Of a stretch of 21,290 bases of DNA, positions 14,701 to 21,262 are shown in pieces. The position numbers and the translations under genes are program-made. Origin of the DNA: an uncultured Eggerthellaceae bacterium (GTDB lineage Bacteria > Actinomycetota > Coriobacteriia > Coriobacteriales > Eggerthellaceae); NCBI GenBank assembly GCA_910588905.1, contig CAJURZ010000028.1, positions 1-21,290 on the forward strand, written 5' to 3'. Every line of letters starts with the position of its first letter. Position 1 is the first letter of the stretch. The notes under the pieces are model-generated. The model saw nothing but the letters and a program-made list of their open reading frames with translations. It searched no databases and had not been told where the DNA came from.

Positions 14701-16319
14701 CGGAGCACCTCGTGCAGGTGGCTGCAGCTCAGGGCGTTTGTGCTCAGCCCCTTTGGCTGCCTCCCCTTCCTTCCCCTATCAGCCTGACGGAGATAGGGCA
14801 GCGCTTCCCGCAGGCAAGGGTCGATGGGCTCTCTCTTGAGCCGGTCATAGGCGTCTACGATGACCCGACCCATCAATCCCAAGGGGCTCTGACGCTTCCG
14901 CTCATGGAGGAGGGGAATGCACTCATCTATGGCGGTGTTGATGCGGGGGTAGAGCAGATCCTCCGAGCGTTGCTCTTCTCTGCCCTAGGTCAGCATTCAG
15001 CACAGACGCTCCATGTCTACCTCCTCGATCTGGGCAGCCAGTCTCTGCTCGCCTTCGCGGGAGCACCTCACGTGGGAGATGTCATGACCCTAGAAGATGA
15101 AGAGAAGATCAAACGCTTCTTCGGGGTCATGCAAGGCCTCATAGTGGAGAGGCGCTCGCGGTTCGCCCCCTACGGTGGCTCGTTCGCTCGCTATTGCGAA
15201 AAGGCCGAAGGCTGTCCGGCCATTCTTGTTGTCATCAACGGTCTCGCCGCTTTCTCGGATGCTTTCCCAGGCTTAGAGGAAGAGCTTATCGGCCTTGTTC
15301 GCGGGTCGGCGCAGGTTGGTATCTTCATCGTTGCAGTAGGAGAAGCACCTGGCTCTGTGCGCATGCGGCTGAAAAGCTATTTCAGGCAGGTCATCGCCTG
15401 CAACCTCCCGGATGCGTCTGATCTCGTCATGCTCTTCGGTTCTCTCCAGGGTGCTCCCCAGCCCCATGGCTACGGGCGCGGTTTGGCCAAGGTGCATGAT
15501 GTTCTCTGCGAGTTCCAAGCAGCCTCGCTCTGCTCTGAGGCGGAGAGCGAATATGATGCCATCGTCCGAGCGTGCGCCGTCTGGGCCCAAGGTCAAGAGA
15601 GTGCAGTTCCCTCCATCCCTGTTCCGCCCGATAGGGTCACCCTTGGCATGCTCTTGGGTGCCCAGGTGCGTCCGGGAGAGGAGCCCTATGGCCTCTTCTA
15701 TGCCACGCTCGGTTGGGCCACCTTCGACTTCAAGGAAACCCCTCTTGCTCGGGTGGTCTCTCTGAAGGCGAAGGCAAGCGCCTCCTTCATTGCCGGGTTA
15801 GTGGAAGCTTGGGTACAGCGGAGCAGTCGGGATATCGTTCTCTTGGATCTGGCTCAGAGCCTTGATGCTCAACCGCATGGGTGTGCCTTCTCCACGCAGA
15901 AGGACGAGTTCGCCCTCTCCTATCTGACCAGTCTCATCCAAGGCGGCCTTCGTAAGCCCACGGTCATCCTCATCTCCAACATCATGGGATTCCTCGGCCG
16001 CTGCTCTCAGGAGGCGGCATCAGCGTGCAAAGCCTTCCTGAAGGGCTTGGTCCCGGGAGGCACGGTGGCCGTCATCCTCTTCGATGCCGCCCATGATGCC
16101 AGCTACGGCTATGAGGACTGGTTCAAAGCGCACCTGACCCTTCGGGAAGGAGTGTGGATCGGTCCGGGGATCGAAGGCCAGAACGCCATCAGCATCTCCT
16201 ATGACCGCAGCTTGCTCCCTGATTCCAAGATGGGTGCGGGCAGAGGGTATCTCGTGGAAGGAGGATCGTGCCGTCTCGTGCAGGGGGTAATAGCTTCGGA
16301 AGAAAGGAGCGCAGATTGA
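11784..16319 (+). CDS. essC: EssC-like FtsK/SpoIIIE ATPase with FHA domain
   Basis: The motor of the T7SS-like machine, 1511 residues. Residues 1-100 look like a degenerate FHA-type domain. A full FHA domain follows (about 107-180) with GR (110-111), VSSHH (His128) and SSNG (145-148). Two membrane helices lie near 259-280 and 288-309. The first FtsK-type ATPase domain is intact: Walker A GTTGSGKS (704-711, Lys710), Walker B IVIADE (Asp824, Glu825), then an ATQKPSG segment. The second and third domains are degenerate: the Walker A position of the second reads GGVDAGVE (1050-1057) and its Walker B position reads VVINGL (Asn1152); the third has KAKASASF in place of a P-loop. The start has no clear Shine-Dalgarno sequence and lies 17 bases after the WXG100 stop, so coupling is likely. 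Confidence 0.95.
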   Translation: MLITIQSNERTHLASLSDEAHGVHWIQDADGARIVFAEAVEAGWSLAPAEGLAFSGAPLEERLIVPFGESMRFSVEGEGGRWTLLGRPSLEGDKTTRIIGFSQEMRLSIGRTADNTIRYPSPFVSSHHAELLFQGGVFSLIDTGSSNGVFLNGYRLQQHIPTHLQSGDVITLWGLRITIGQRLISLNDPEDSVDVEEGPGMVPFEPPLAMPDRHRSVPQKDHFYPALRFVRSIEPKRFTLCAPPQPEPEDSTPIGLRLGPSLVMALASVLSASVSASLICEQGGSPLRALPLFVMAVAMLAGSILWPFLNRRYQRKQRQRGEMQRRSAYSQYLGKVRSELQRESQLQKDILHENRLSPQACLEVASKQDQRFLSRTPLHGDHLEVRIGHGELPLEADLRFPEIGFSLQEDDLQDAVKAFAHEAHVLDDVPLAHSLIANPVIGIVGSLSFTDGFLRNILIQLCALHSYRDVKVVILADRATAPSWAFARYIPHLFSDDKDVRFFSSSLEEANALGMLLGKLLEERPSTEGFDAREAKPYVILLCPSKALYDRAQIVKDILAGKENKGFTVIACGRHCHELPPQCRTIIEEGEGGAYLLDRDDPIGTRKPFTPDPPISLDQARAFALDVAKARLDVPGAAEQLPAKLSFLQMLGVANVDHLNVADRWRRSNASNALACPLGVDAAGDPFMLDLHEDAHGPHGLIAGTTGSGKSELIITYVLSMALTYSPDEVAFVLIDYKGGGLAKAFDNDRFKLPHVAGTVTNLDGPAIARSLASLQSELRRRQRLFNEAREMIGGDTVDIYRYLDLFRQGRVPEPCPHLIVIADEFAELKQQEPGFMDELISASRIGRSLGVHLLLATQKPSGVVNEQIWSNARFKIALKVADAADSQEVIRRPDAAGITHPGRFFLAVGYNELFCQGQSAYSGALYEADQDPCAPHDQGVSYISSTGRTLLSVKLPSEHAGRSSVPQLVAIAEHLVQVAAAQGVCAQPLWLPPLPSPISLTEIGQRFPQARVDGLSLEPVIGVYDDPTHQSQGALTLPLMEEGNALIYGGVDAGVEQILRALLFSALGQHSAQTLHVYLLDLGSQSLLAFAGAPHVGDVMTLEDEEKIKRFFGVMQGLIVERRSRFAPYGGSFARYCEKAEGCPAILVVINGLAAFSDAFPGLEEELIGLVRGSAQVGIFIVAVGEAPGSVRMRLKSYFRQVIACNLPDASDLVMLFGSLQGAPQPHGYGRGLAKVHDVLCEFQAASLCSEAESEYDAIVRACAVWAQGQESAVPSIPVPPDRVTLGMLLGAQVRPGEEPYGLFYATLGWATFDFKETPLARVVSLKAKASASFIAGLVEAWVQRSSRDIVLLDLAQSLDAQPHGCAFSTQKDEFALSYLTSLIQGGLRKPTVILISNIMGFLGRCSQEAASACKAFLKGLVPGGTVAVILFDAAHDASYGYEDWFKAHLTLREGVWIGPGIEGQNAISISYDRSLLPDSKMGAGRGYLVEGGSCRLVQGVIASEERSAD

Positions 16320-16633
16320 TCGAAGCGCCTGAATACGTACCATTGGGATCGGTGGTATCCCTTGAGGGCAACAATAAGAAGGTGATGGTGATCGGCCGTG
16401 GTCTCATCCTCGGTGGAGTGGATGAGGGCGAATACTACGACTATGCCTTCTGCCTCTATCCGGAAGGCATGTTGGGAGATGCTGTCATCTACAGCAATCA
16501 CGAGGCTATCAAGACCGTGCATTTCTCGGGCTTCCATGACGACGAAGATGCACAGGCCTTGGAGCGCATCCGGGAAGCATTGGCCCGGATAGATGTTCCC
16601 AGAGCCCATCCGCAACCGCTCGATCCATGGTAG
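16316..16633 (+). CDS. DUF4176-like T7SS-associated protein
   Basis: A 105-residue protein resembling DUF4176 proteins found in Firmicutes T7SS loci. Typical segments are VPLGSVVSLEG (8-18), KKVMVIGRGL (21-30), CLYPEGMLGD (46-55) and a nearby NHE. The start is inferred as TTG at 16316: AAAGGAG lies about 7 bases upstream and the TTG overlaps the essC stop as TTGA. A longer frame starting at 16268 would overlap essC by 52 bases and lacks a site. No membrane helix is seen, so the protein is cytoplasmic. Its role in secretion is not established; the order next to EssC agrees with other loci of this type. Confidence 0.85.
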   Translation: MIEAPEYVPLGSVVSLEGNNKKVMVIGRGLILGGVDEGEYYDYAFCLYPEGMLGDAVIYSNHEAIKTVHFSGFHDDEDAQALERIREALARIDVPRAHPQPLDPW

Positions 16634-16640
16634 GTGCGCC

Positions 16641-17057
16641 ATGGAGATGCATGCATTGCGGGGACAGGTCATCAGCTTGCAGCGGGGTATCGCAGATAAG
16701 CAGGCGAACATCGCGCTCATCAATGGCAAGATGGATGCTCTTCGGGAAGCCCGTTTCTTCGTCGTGGCTGCCTGGGACGAAGCCGAGGCCATCGGACGTA
16801 CGCTCTGCTCCTTCGCATTGGTTGCTTGGGCGGGTGACCATGCAAGCTCGTTCATGGGAACCGTTGGCCGGGGAGGGCGTGCCTCATCGGAGGCACAGCG
16901 GCTTTTCTGTCAGTGCGAGGAGCTCATCTGCCAGATAGACGCGAAGATGCAGAGCTTCGAAGGAGCATGTTCTGCCCTGAGGTCCGGCATCATCCAAGAC
17001 GAGCGAATGCTCAGTCAAGCGCGCACGAGCTTGGCCCGTGCAGAACGGGATCGGTGA
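16641..17057 (+). CDS. small coiled-coil protein, DUF5082/YwqH-like, WXG-type fold
   Basis: A 138-residue protein predicted as two long amphipathic helices with a Trp-Ala-Gly (63-65) near the turn, so it resembles a WXG-like hairpin. Its make-up (heptad N-terminal helix, short middle, long C-terminal helix with regular Glu/Ser/Ala) resembles DUF5082 (YwqH-like) proteins that are encoded just before LXG effectors. The start at 16641 was chosen because AGGTG lies just upstream and an upstream in-frame ATG (16593) overlaps the previous gene. Such proteins are thought to bind the LXG domain and guide it to the machine. The family call is by pattern only. Confidence 0.7.
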   Translation: MEMHALRGQVISLQRGIADKQANIALINGKMDALREARFFVVAAWDEAEAIGRTLCSFALVAWAGDHASSFMGTVGRGGRASSEAQRLFCQCEELICQIDAKMQSFEGACSALRSGIIQDERMLSQARTSLARAERDR

Positions 17058-17061
17058 TGCT

Positions 17062-17406
17062 ATGAGCGATATCCAGATCAACATCAATAGGATGACAGAG
17101 GTCCACGGTCATATGGAGAAGGCTCGCCATGCTCTGGCGGCCCTCGCTCCGCCCGTCATCCCCGAAGGGTCGGGTTCACCGGCGCTATCAGCCTTCGCTC
17201 ACCGGGTCACGGATCTAGTAGAGGTGGTGCGAACGCTCACGGAGCGCATCGAAGCTGATTCCCGCGCTCTCTATCACGTATCCCTCGGCTTCATGGCGGC
17301 AGATGACGTATTGGCGAGAACCTACCAGAGCAAGGTGGGTTCTAGCCTCGGTGTCGATGGACCAAAGGGTGCTCTGACAGGTGGCTTCACGGGAGAGAGG
17401 AGGTAG
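17062..17406 (+). CDS. small T7SS-associated helical protein (YwqI/TIGR04197-like)
   Basis: A 114-residue mostly helical protein lying 4 bases after the previous stop, with Gly/Pro-rich breaks near 31-40 and 98-110. Its size, the pattern of long helices around a Pro-rich turn and the place just before an LXG-like gene match the second LXG partner protein (YwqI or SACOL2603-like) in Firmicutes. No catalytic motif is seen. The upstream in-frame start near 17038 overlaps the previous gene and is rejected. The ribosome binding site is weak (GGTGATG), so translation may be coupled. Family membership is tentative. Confidence 0.65.
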   Translation: MSDIQININRMTEVHGHMEKARHALAALAPPVIPEGSGSPALSAFAHRVTDLVEVVRTLTERIEADSRALYHVSLGFMAADDVLARTYQSKVGSSLGVDGPKGALTGGFTGERR

Positions 17407-17407
17407 C

Positions 17408-18676
17408 GTGGGGTATATCGTCAAGATGGCTGAGATCGATGCTGCCTATGACAGCTATGCTGCTTATGGGGACCCAGCCTCAGGGACCCTGACCTTGGCC
17501 TTGGAGAAGCTGCGCGAAGCGGTACGCGAGCTCACGGTGATGGAAAGCTTCAAGGGCCAGACAGCCGAAGTGGTCAAGAGCTATTTCGGGGATGCCTACC
17601 CCCTGCTGATAGACCATATCGAATGCCTTGCCGCACAGCTCAAGTCTGACTATGCGGTGAGGTACATGGGACGCTACTCCAGCCAACCTATCGTCGAGGG
17701 TGCAGCGGCGGTGCTCCCTGAAGACGAGTTGGAGAGCAAGCGGGGTGTGCTGGCTTTTGCCAAGGACAGTCGCATTCCCTCTATCCAGCAGAACCTGAGC
17801 AGAGCGCGGTCTGCTCTGCCCGACGGCGTTGCGTTCGCCTTCCCTTCTCCCACTCGCCTCCAAGGGGCCTTCAATGGACTCCATGGAGAAGTGGAGCAGC
17901 TCAAGAACAGCGTAGGTGCCCTTGAGGAGGAGGGTTCTCGACTCTTCGGGTCAGAGCCTGGTCAATGGGGGCTCTTCGCTCTGCGTCTCAAGAACGCCAT
18001 CCAATGCAGATGCGTCATGGATATGGTCACCTATGAGCCGGGGCAGTTCTTCACCCATATGGAGACCATCGTTGCAAGGCAATCCTTCGAAGAGAGTACG
18101 GCGCACCAACAGGAAGACCGGCAAGCCCTGATCACCGCCGAGCGGGCTTGGATGGATCGTCAGCTCCTTCGGGAAGAGGAGGCGTATCGGCTGTGCGAAG
18201 AGGGGCGCTCTCAGTGGGAGCTTGTAGGCTTGGGTGCCACGGCGGTGCTTCTGCTCGTCGGTGCTTTCGCGGTGGTCACGGCGGGGGCTCCCGTTGCAGC
18301 TCTGGTAGCGGGAGCAGGGGCGTTGAAGACCGGCGCCGATCTCGTGGGTCGGATCCAAGACAAGGCGTCTGATAGCAGATCAGCCAGCAACGAAGAATGG
18401 GAGGGCAAGGGCGTTTCCGTGGAAGAGGCTGCAGTGGCCATGGGGGTCAAGACCGCAACGAAAGTGGGCGGCAAGTTGACCACCGGGCCGTCCATCCCCG
18501 GCAAGGTATTGGTGGGCAAACAGGTGAGGGGCACGGCCTCCCTGGTAGATGCTGCATCCAGCGGCGTTCAGATCCTAGCGGACTACAACCATGACAAGAT
18601 GCGCTCGGAAGCTCAGGTGCACCTGCAGAAGGCGGAGGAGCTTCGTTCGCGCAGAGCGGCGCAGCAAGCCGCTTGA
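17408..18676 (+). CDS. LXG-like T7SS substrate with hydrophobic C-terminal half
   Basis: A 422-residue protein. GTG at 17408 is chosen because AGAGGAGG precedes it directly; ATG at 17426 is a possible alternative. The N-terminal helical region (about 1-250) carries an F-x-G motif in SFKGQTAEVVKSYF (47-60), the pattern of LXG domains, and long coiled-coil stretches. A Gly/Ala-rich hydrophobic segment (about 268-310, including LGATAVLLLVGAFAVVTAG) follows, then a short Gly-rich region and a basic helical tail ending in RRAAQQAA. No nuclease, NADase or other known toxin domain is recognised, and no immunity gene follows. It may be a pore-forming effector or a fixed structural part. Confidence 0.75.
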   Translation: MGYIVKMAEIDAAYDSYAAYGDPASGTLTLALEKLREAVRELTVMESFKGQTAEVVKSYFGDAYPLLIDHIECLAAQLKSDYAVRYMGRYSSQPIVEGAAAVLPEDELESKRGVLAFAKDSRIPSIQQNLSRARSALPDGVAFAFPSPTRLQGAFNGLHGEVEQLKNSVGALEEEGSRLFGSEPGQWGLFALRLKNAIQCRCVMDMVTYEPGQFFTHMETIVARQSFEESTAHQQEDRQALITAERAWMDRQLLREEEAYRLCEEGRSQWELVGLGATAVLLLVGAFAVVTAGAPVAALVAGAGALKTGADLVGRIQDKASDSRSASNEEWEGKGVSVEEAAVAMGVKTATKVGGKLTTGPSIPGKVLVGKQVRGTASLVDAASSGVQILADYNHDKMRSEAQVHLQKAEELRSRRAAQQAA

Positions 18677-18709
18677 CCCTCATGTTCTGACCGTCACCAA
18701 GGAGATGCT

Positions 18710-18964
18710 ATGAAAGACAAGACGCTGATAGCGGCGAAGCTCCCGGCAACGGGGAAGACCTATGACTTCTGGGTTTCGGATGACTTGTATATGCAGGAGG
18801 TCAGCCAGCTCATCTGCCAAGCCATGGAGGCCATCGAACCGGAATTCTTCCGGTATACCGGTCAGCAAACGCTCATCTACGGCCGCACGGGTCAGATCCA
18901 GGACCCATCGGCTACGGTAGGGGAGATAGGCTTCGTCGATGGTGATGCCTTCATCATCGTCTAG
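18710..18964 (+). CDS. esaB: EsaB/YukD-like ubiquitin-fold protein
   Basis: An 84-residue protein with the size and layout of T7SS EsaB/YukD: N-terminal beta strand (LIAAKLPAT), a helix, and a C-terminal segment ending in GDAFIIV. In Firmicutes this protein is a small cytoplasmic regulator or assembly factor of the secretion machine and is not a ubiquitin conjugate. The start has a good AAGGAG site 7 bases away. No C-terminal GG is present, which fits the family. It lies between the LXG-like gene and the FHA protein. Confidence 0.88.
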   Translation: MKDKTLIAAKLPATGKTYDFWVSDDLYMQEVSQLICQAMEAIEPEFFRYTGQQTLIYGRTGQIQDPSATVGEIGFVDGDAFIIV

Positions 18965-18973
18965 GCATATCCC

Positions 18974-19954
18974 ATGAAGATCAAGGTACAGAAGCATCGG
19001 AAAGGGGTTCGGATCAGCGGTGAGAGCTCTGGTGGCGAGGAGCTCCTCTACGCTGAAGCGGAATGCGCCCGGAATGGCTGCGCGGATCCGTTGCTCCCCT
19101 TCTCCTATAGGCAGAAGGGGAAGGGGTATCGGTTCGTCTATCAGCCGGGGCTCGCGCGTCCTCTGGCGGAGGTCCTGAGCGCTCCGGTCGCTTCGGACCA
19201 CTTTGAATCCATGCTCATCTCCTTCTTGAGCCTCGCCCGAACCTGTGAGGCTCACGGCTTGTCCTTGCAGCGGGTATCCTTCGAAGCAGATCATATCCTC
19301 TTCGACCCCGCGTTGTATTCCCTGCGCTTCCTCTACCTGCCCATTCGCGGGCGAACAGGCTCCCTCTCCAGCCCTCTTGAGGCTTTGAAGCGCCTCGCGA
19401 AGGGGGCGAAGCTCCGGGATGAGCGCGCGCGATCCCTGGCAAGCCATGTGCTCGATCACGCTCTGCGCAGCCTGCTGTTCTCTTGGGCAGACTATGAGGA
19501 GCTCCTCCGGACCCAAGGTGTCTTGGAGGGCGGGCGTTGTGGCGGCCCCGCTCTTCCGCCTTCAGGTACACAGGTCTCGCATTCAGGGGACCGTCGGAGT
19601 GGCTATGGCTTCGATTTCATGGGAGTGCAGAAGCCCACGATGCCGCCCCGTCCGCGGGGGTCCTGCTTGGTCCGCTTGGAGGACGGTGTCGCGTGGCCCT
19701 TGAAGGAGGGCAGTACGGTAGTGGGCGCTGGCACGGGGTGCGGTCTTCAGCTGCGGGGCCTCAAGGGGCTCAGCAGGAAGCATGTAGCCTTTCAGCTGTC
19801 CACCTGTGGATGCAAGCTCATGGACCTGGGTTCAACGAATGGCGTGAAGCTGAATGGCAACCGCATTCCTGCGGGCGTGCCAGTGACCATCAAGGAGGGA
19901 GACCGCATCCAACTTGCTCGGACGCTCTTCACGGTCCGTGACGTTCCCTGTTAG
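18974..19954 (+). CDS. DUF6382-like protein with C-terminal FHA domain
   Basis: A 326-residue protein without membrane helices. The N-terminal ~170 residues resemble DUF6382, found before FHA domains in T7SS loci. A segment with SLQRVSFEADHILFDP (about 97-112) recalls the pseudo-catalytic loop of EssB/YukC pseudokinases, so it may take the EssB role; this is inference. A Gly/Pro/Ser-rich linker (about 185-228) leads to the FHA domain (about 247-315) with LSRKHV (266-271) and GSTNGVKLNGN (286-296). The first FHA motif, normally Gly-Arg, reads Gly251-Ala252, so a phosphate-contacting Arg is missing. It starts 9 bases after the EsaB-like stop with a weak site. Its stop codon overlaps the tyrS -10 box. 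Confidence 0.85.
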   Translation: MKIKVQKHRKGVRISGESSGGEELLYAEAECARNGCADPLLPFSYRQKGKGYRFVYQPGLARPLAEVLSAPVASDHFESMLISFLSLARTCEAHGLSLQRVSFEADHILFDPALYSLRFLYLPIRGRTGSLSSPLEALKRLAKGAKLRDERARSLASHVLDHALRSLLFSWADYEELLRTQGVLEGGRCGGPALPPSGTQVSHSGDRRSGYGFDFMGVQKPTMPPRPRGSCLVRLEDGVAWPLKEGSTVVGAGTGCGLQLRGLKGLSRKHVAFQLSTCGCKLMDLGSTNGVKLNGNRIPAGVPVTIKEGDRIQLARTLFTVRDVPC

Positions 19955-19957
19955 AAT
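19928..19957 (+). promoter_or_regulatory. tyrS promoter
   Basis: TAGAAT (19952-19957) with an extended -10 TG (TGTTAGAAT) and a 4-of-6 -35 (TTCACG, 19928-19933) at 18 bases. The TAG of the -10 is also the stop codon of the preceding FHA gene. Expected start near 19964 gives a short leader containing AGAAGGA. Confidence 0.6.
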
Positions 19958-19989
19958 CCATCCGAACAACCGATCAGAAGGAAAAGGCC

Positions 19990-21201
19990 ATGCTCGCACC
20001 CGAAGAACAACTCCATATCATCCGCTCTGGCGCCGCCCAGATCGTTCCCGAAGATGCGCTGTTGAGGAAGCTCCAGCGGGATGTACCGCTGAACATCAAG
20101 CTGGGGGTGGACCCAACGGCTCCTGATATCCATCTGGGTCACGCCGTCCCCCTGCGGAAGCTCCGCCAATTCCAAGACCTGGGCCATGAGGTCACCCTCA
20201 TCATCGGTGATGGCACAGCTTTGATCGGCGACCCATCCGGCCGTAACTCCACCCGTCCCCAGCTCTCGCGCCAGCAGATCGACGCAAACGCGCAAACCTA
20301 CGTCGATCAAGCCTTCAAGGTGTTGGACCCCGCGAAGACCACGCTGCGCTACAACTCTGAATGGATCTTGGACCTTGATATGGAAGGCTTGCTCAAGCTG
20401 CTGTCCAACTTCACGGTGGCGCGCATCCTCGAGCGGGATGACTTCCATAATCGCTACACCTCAGGTCAGCCCATCAGCCTCCACGAATTCCTCTATCCGG
20501 TCATGCAAGCCTACGATTCGGTGGTCATCAAGGCCGACGTTGAGCTGGGGGGCACGGATCAGCTGTTCAATCTGCTGGCAGGGCGCGAGCTCATGGAGAA
20601 GCTGGATATGGAGCCCCAGGTATGCCTCACGCTACCGTTGCTGGAAGGCACTGATGGCGTGCGCAAGATGTCGAAGAGCTACGGTAACTACATCGGCCTC
20701 ACGGATGCACCCGAAGATATCTTCGGCAAGGCCATGTCCATTCCCGATGAGATCATGGTCAAGTACTTCCGGCTGGCATCGAACCTGCCCGTGGATGAGA
20801 TAGATGAGATCGAGCAGGGGCTGGCGAACGACGCCCTGCATCCGAACAAGGTGAAGCGACAGCTGGCACGCAATCTGGTGGGGCTCTACTACGACGAAGC
20901 TTCGGCTGCTGCAGCCGAAGAGCACTTCGACAAGGTGTTCAAGGCCCATGAGGTGCCCGATGACATCCCTGTCTTCGAAGGCGAGCTCACGCTCAATGAT
21001 GATGGCCAGGTATATCTGGCGGCGCTCTTGCATCAGGCAGGTTTGGCGAATAGTGCTGGTGAGGCGCGTCGGCTCATAGACGGCGGCGGCATCAAGGTGA
21101 ATGATGTCCCTGTTCCGGCCAAGCAGTACAACATGGATCCGGCTGATCTGAAGGGTGCGGTCATCAAGGCGGGCAAGCGCAAGTTCCTCCAGATCCCCTA
21201 G
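19990..21201 (+). CDS. tyrS: tyrosyl-tRNA synthetase
   Basis: Joins tyrosine to tRNA-Tyr in the cytoplasm. The 403-residue protein has the class I signatures HLGH (48-51) and KMSKS (226-230), with GDGTALIGDPSGR between them, and a C-terminal S4 RNA-binding domain (about 340-403, AGEARRLIDGGGIKVND). The KMSKS form and length point to the TyrZ-type branch rather than the E. coli TyrS type (KFGKT). AGAAGGAAAA lies just before the ATG. It has its own extended -10 promoter and is not part of the T7SS-like operon, though readthrough is possible. No T-box leader is seen, since only 35 bases separate it from the previous gene. Confidence 0.97.
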   Translation: MLAPEEQLHIIRSGAAQIVPEDALLRKLQRDVPLNIKLGVDPTAPDIHLGHAVPLRKLRQFQDLGHEVTLIIGDGTALIGDPSGRNSTRPQLSRQQIDANAQTYVDQAFKVLDPAKTTLRYNSEWILDLDMEGLLKLLSNFTVARILERDDFHNRYTSGQPISLHEFLYPVMQAYDSVVIKADVELGGTDQLFNLLAGRELMEKLDMEPQVCLTLPLLEGTDGVRKMSKSYGNYIGLTDAPEDIFGKAMSIPDEIMVKYFRLASNLPVDEIDEIEQGLANDALHPNKVKRQLARNLVGLYYDEASAAAAEEHFDKVFKAHEVPDDIPVFEGELTLNDDGQVYLAALLHQAGLANSAGEARRLIDGGGIKVNDVPVPAKQYNMDPADLKGAVIKAGKRKFLQIP

Positions 21202-21231
21202 GACTTGCTCGCCCCTCCTCAACGCCTCTCA

Positions 21232-21253
21232 GAAATTTTTTCAAAAAAGTTTC
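21232..21253. promoter_or_regulatory. AT-rich near-perfect inverted repeat, possible UP element or terminator
   Basis: A 22-base sequence whose halves (GAAATTTTTT and AAAAAAGTTTC) pair almost fully, with one G-U. It lies 31 bases after tyrS and 10 bases before the strong -35. It can be a weak terminator of tyrS and also an A/T-tract UP element for the promoter to its right. Confidence 0.45.
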
Positions 21254-21262
21254 GGATTCTCG

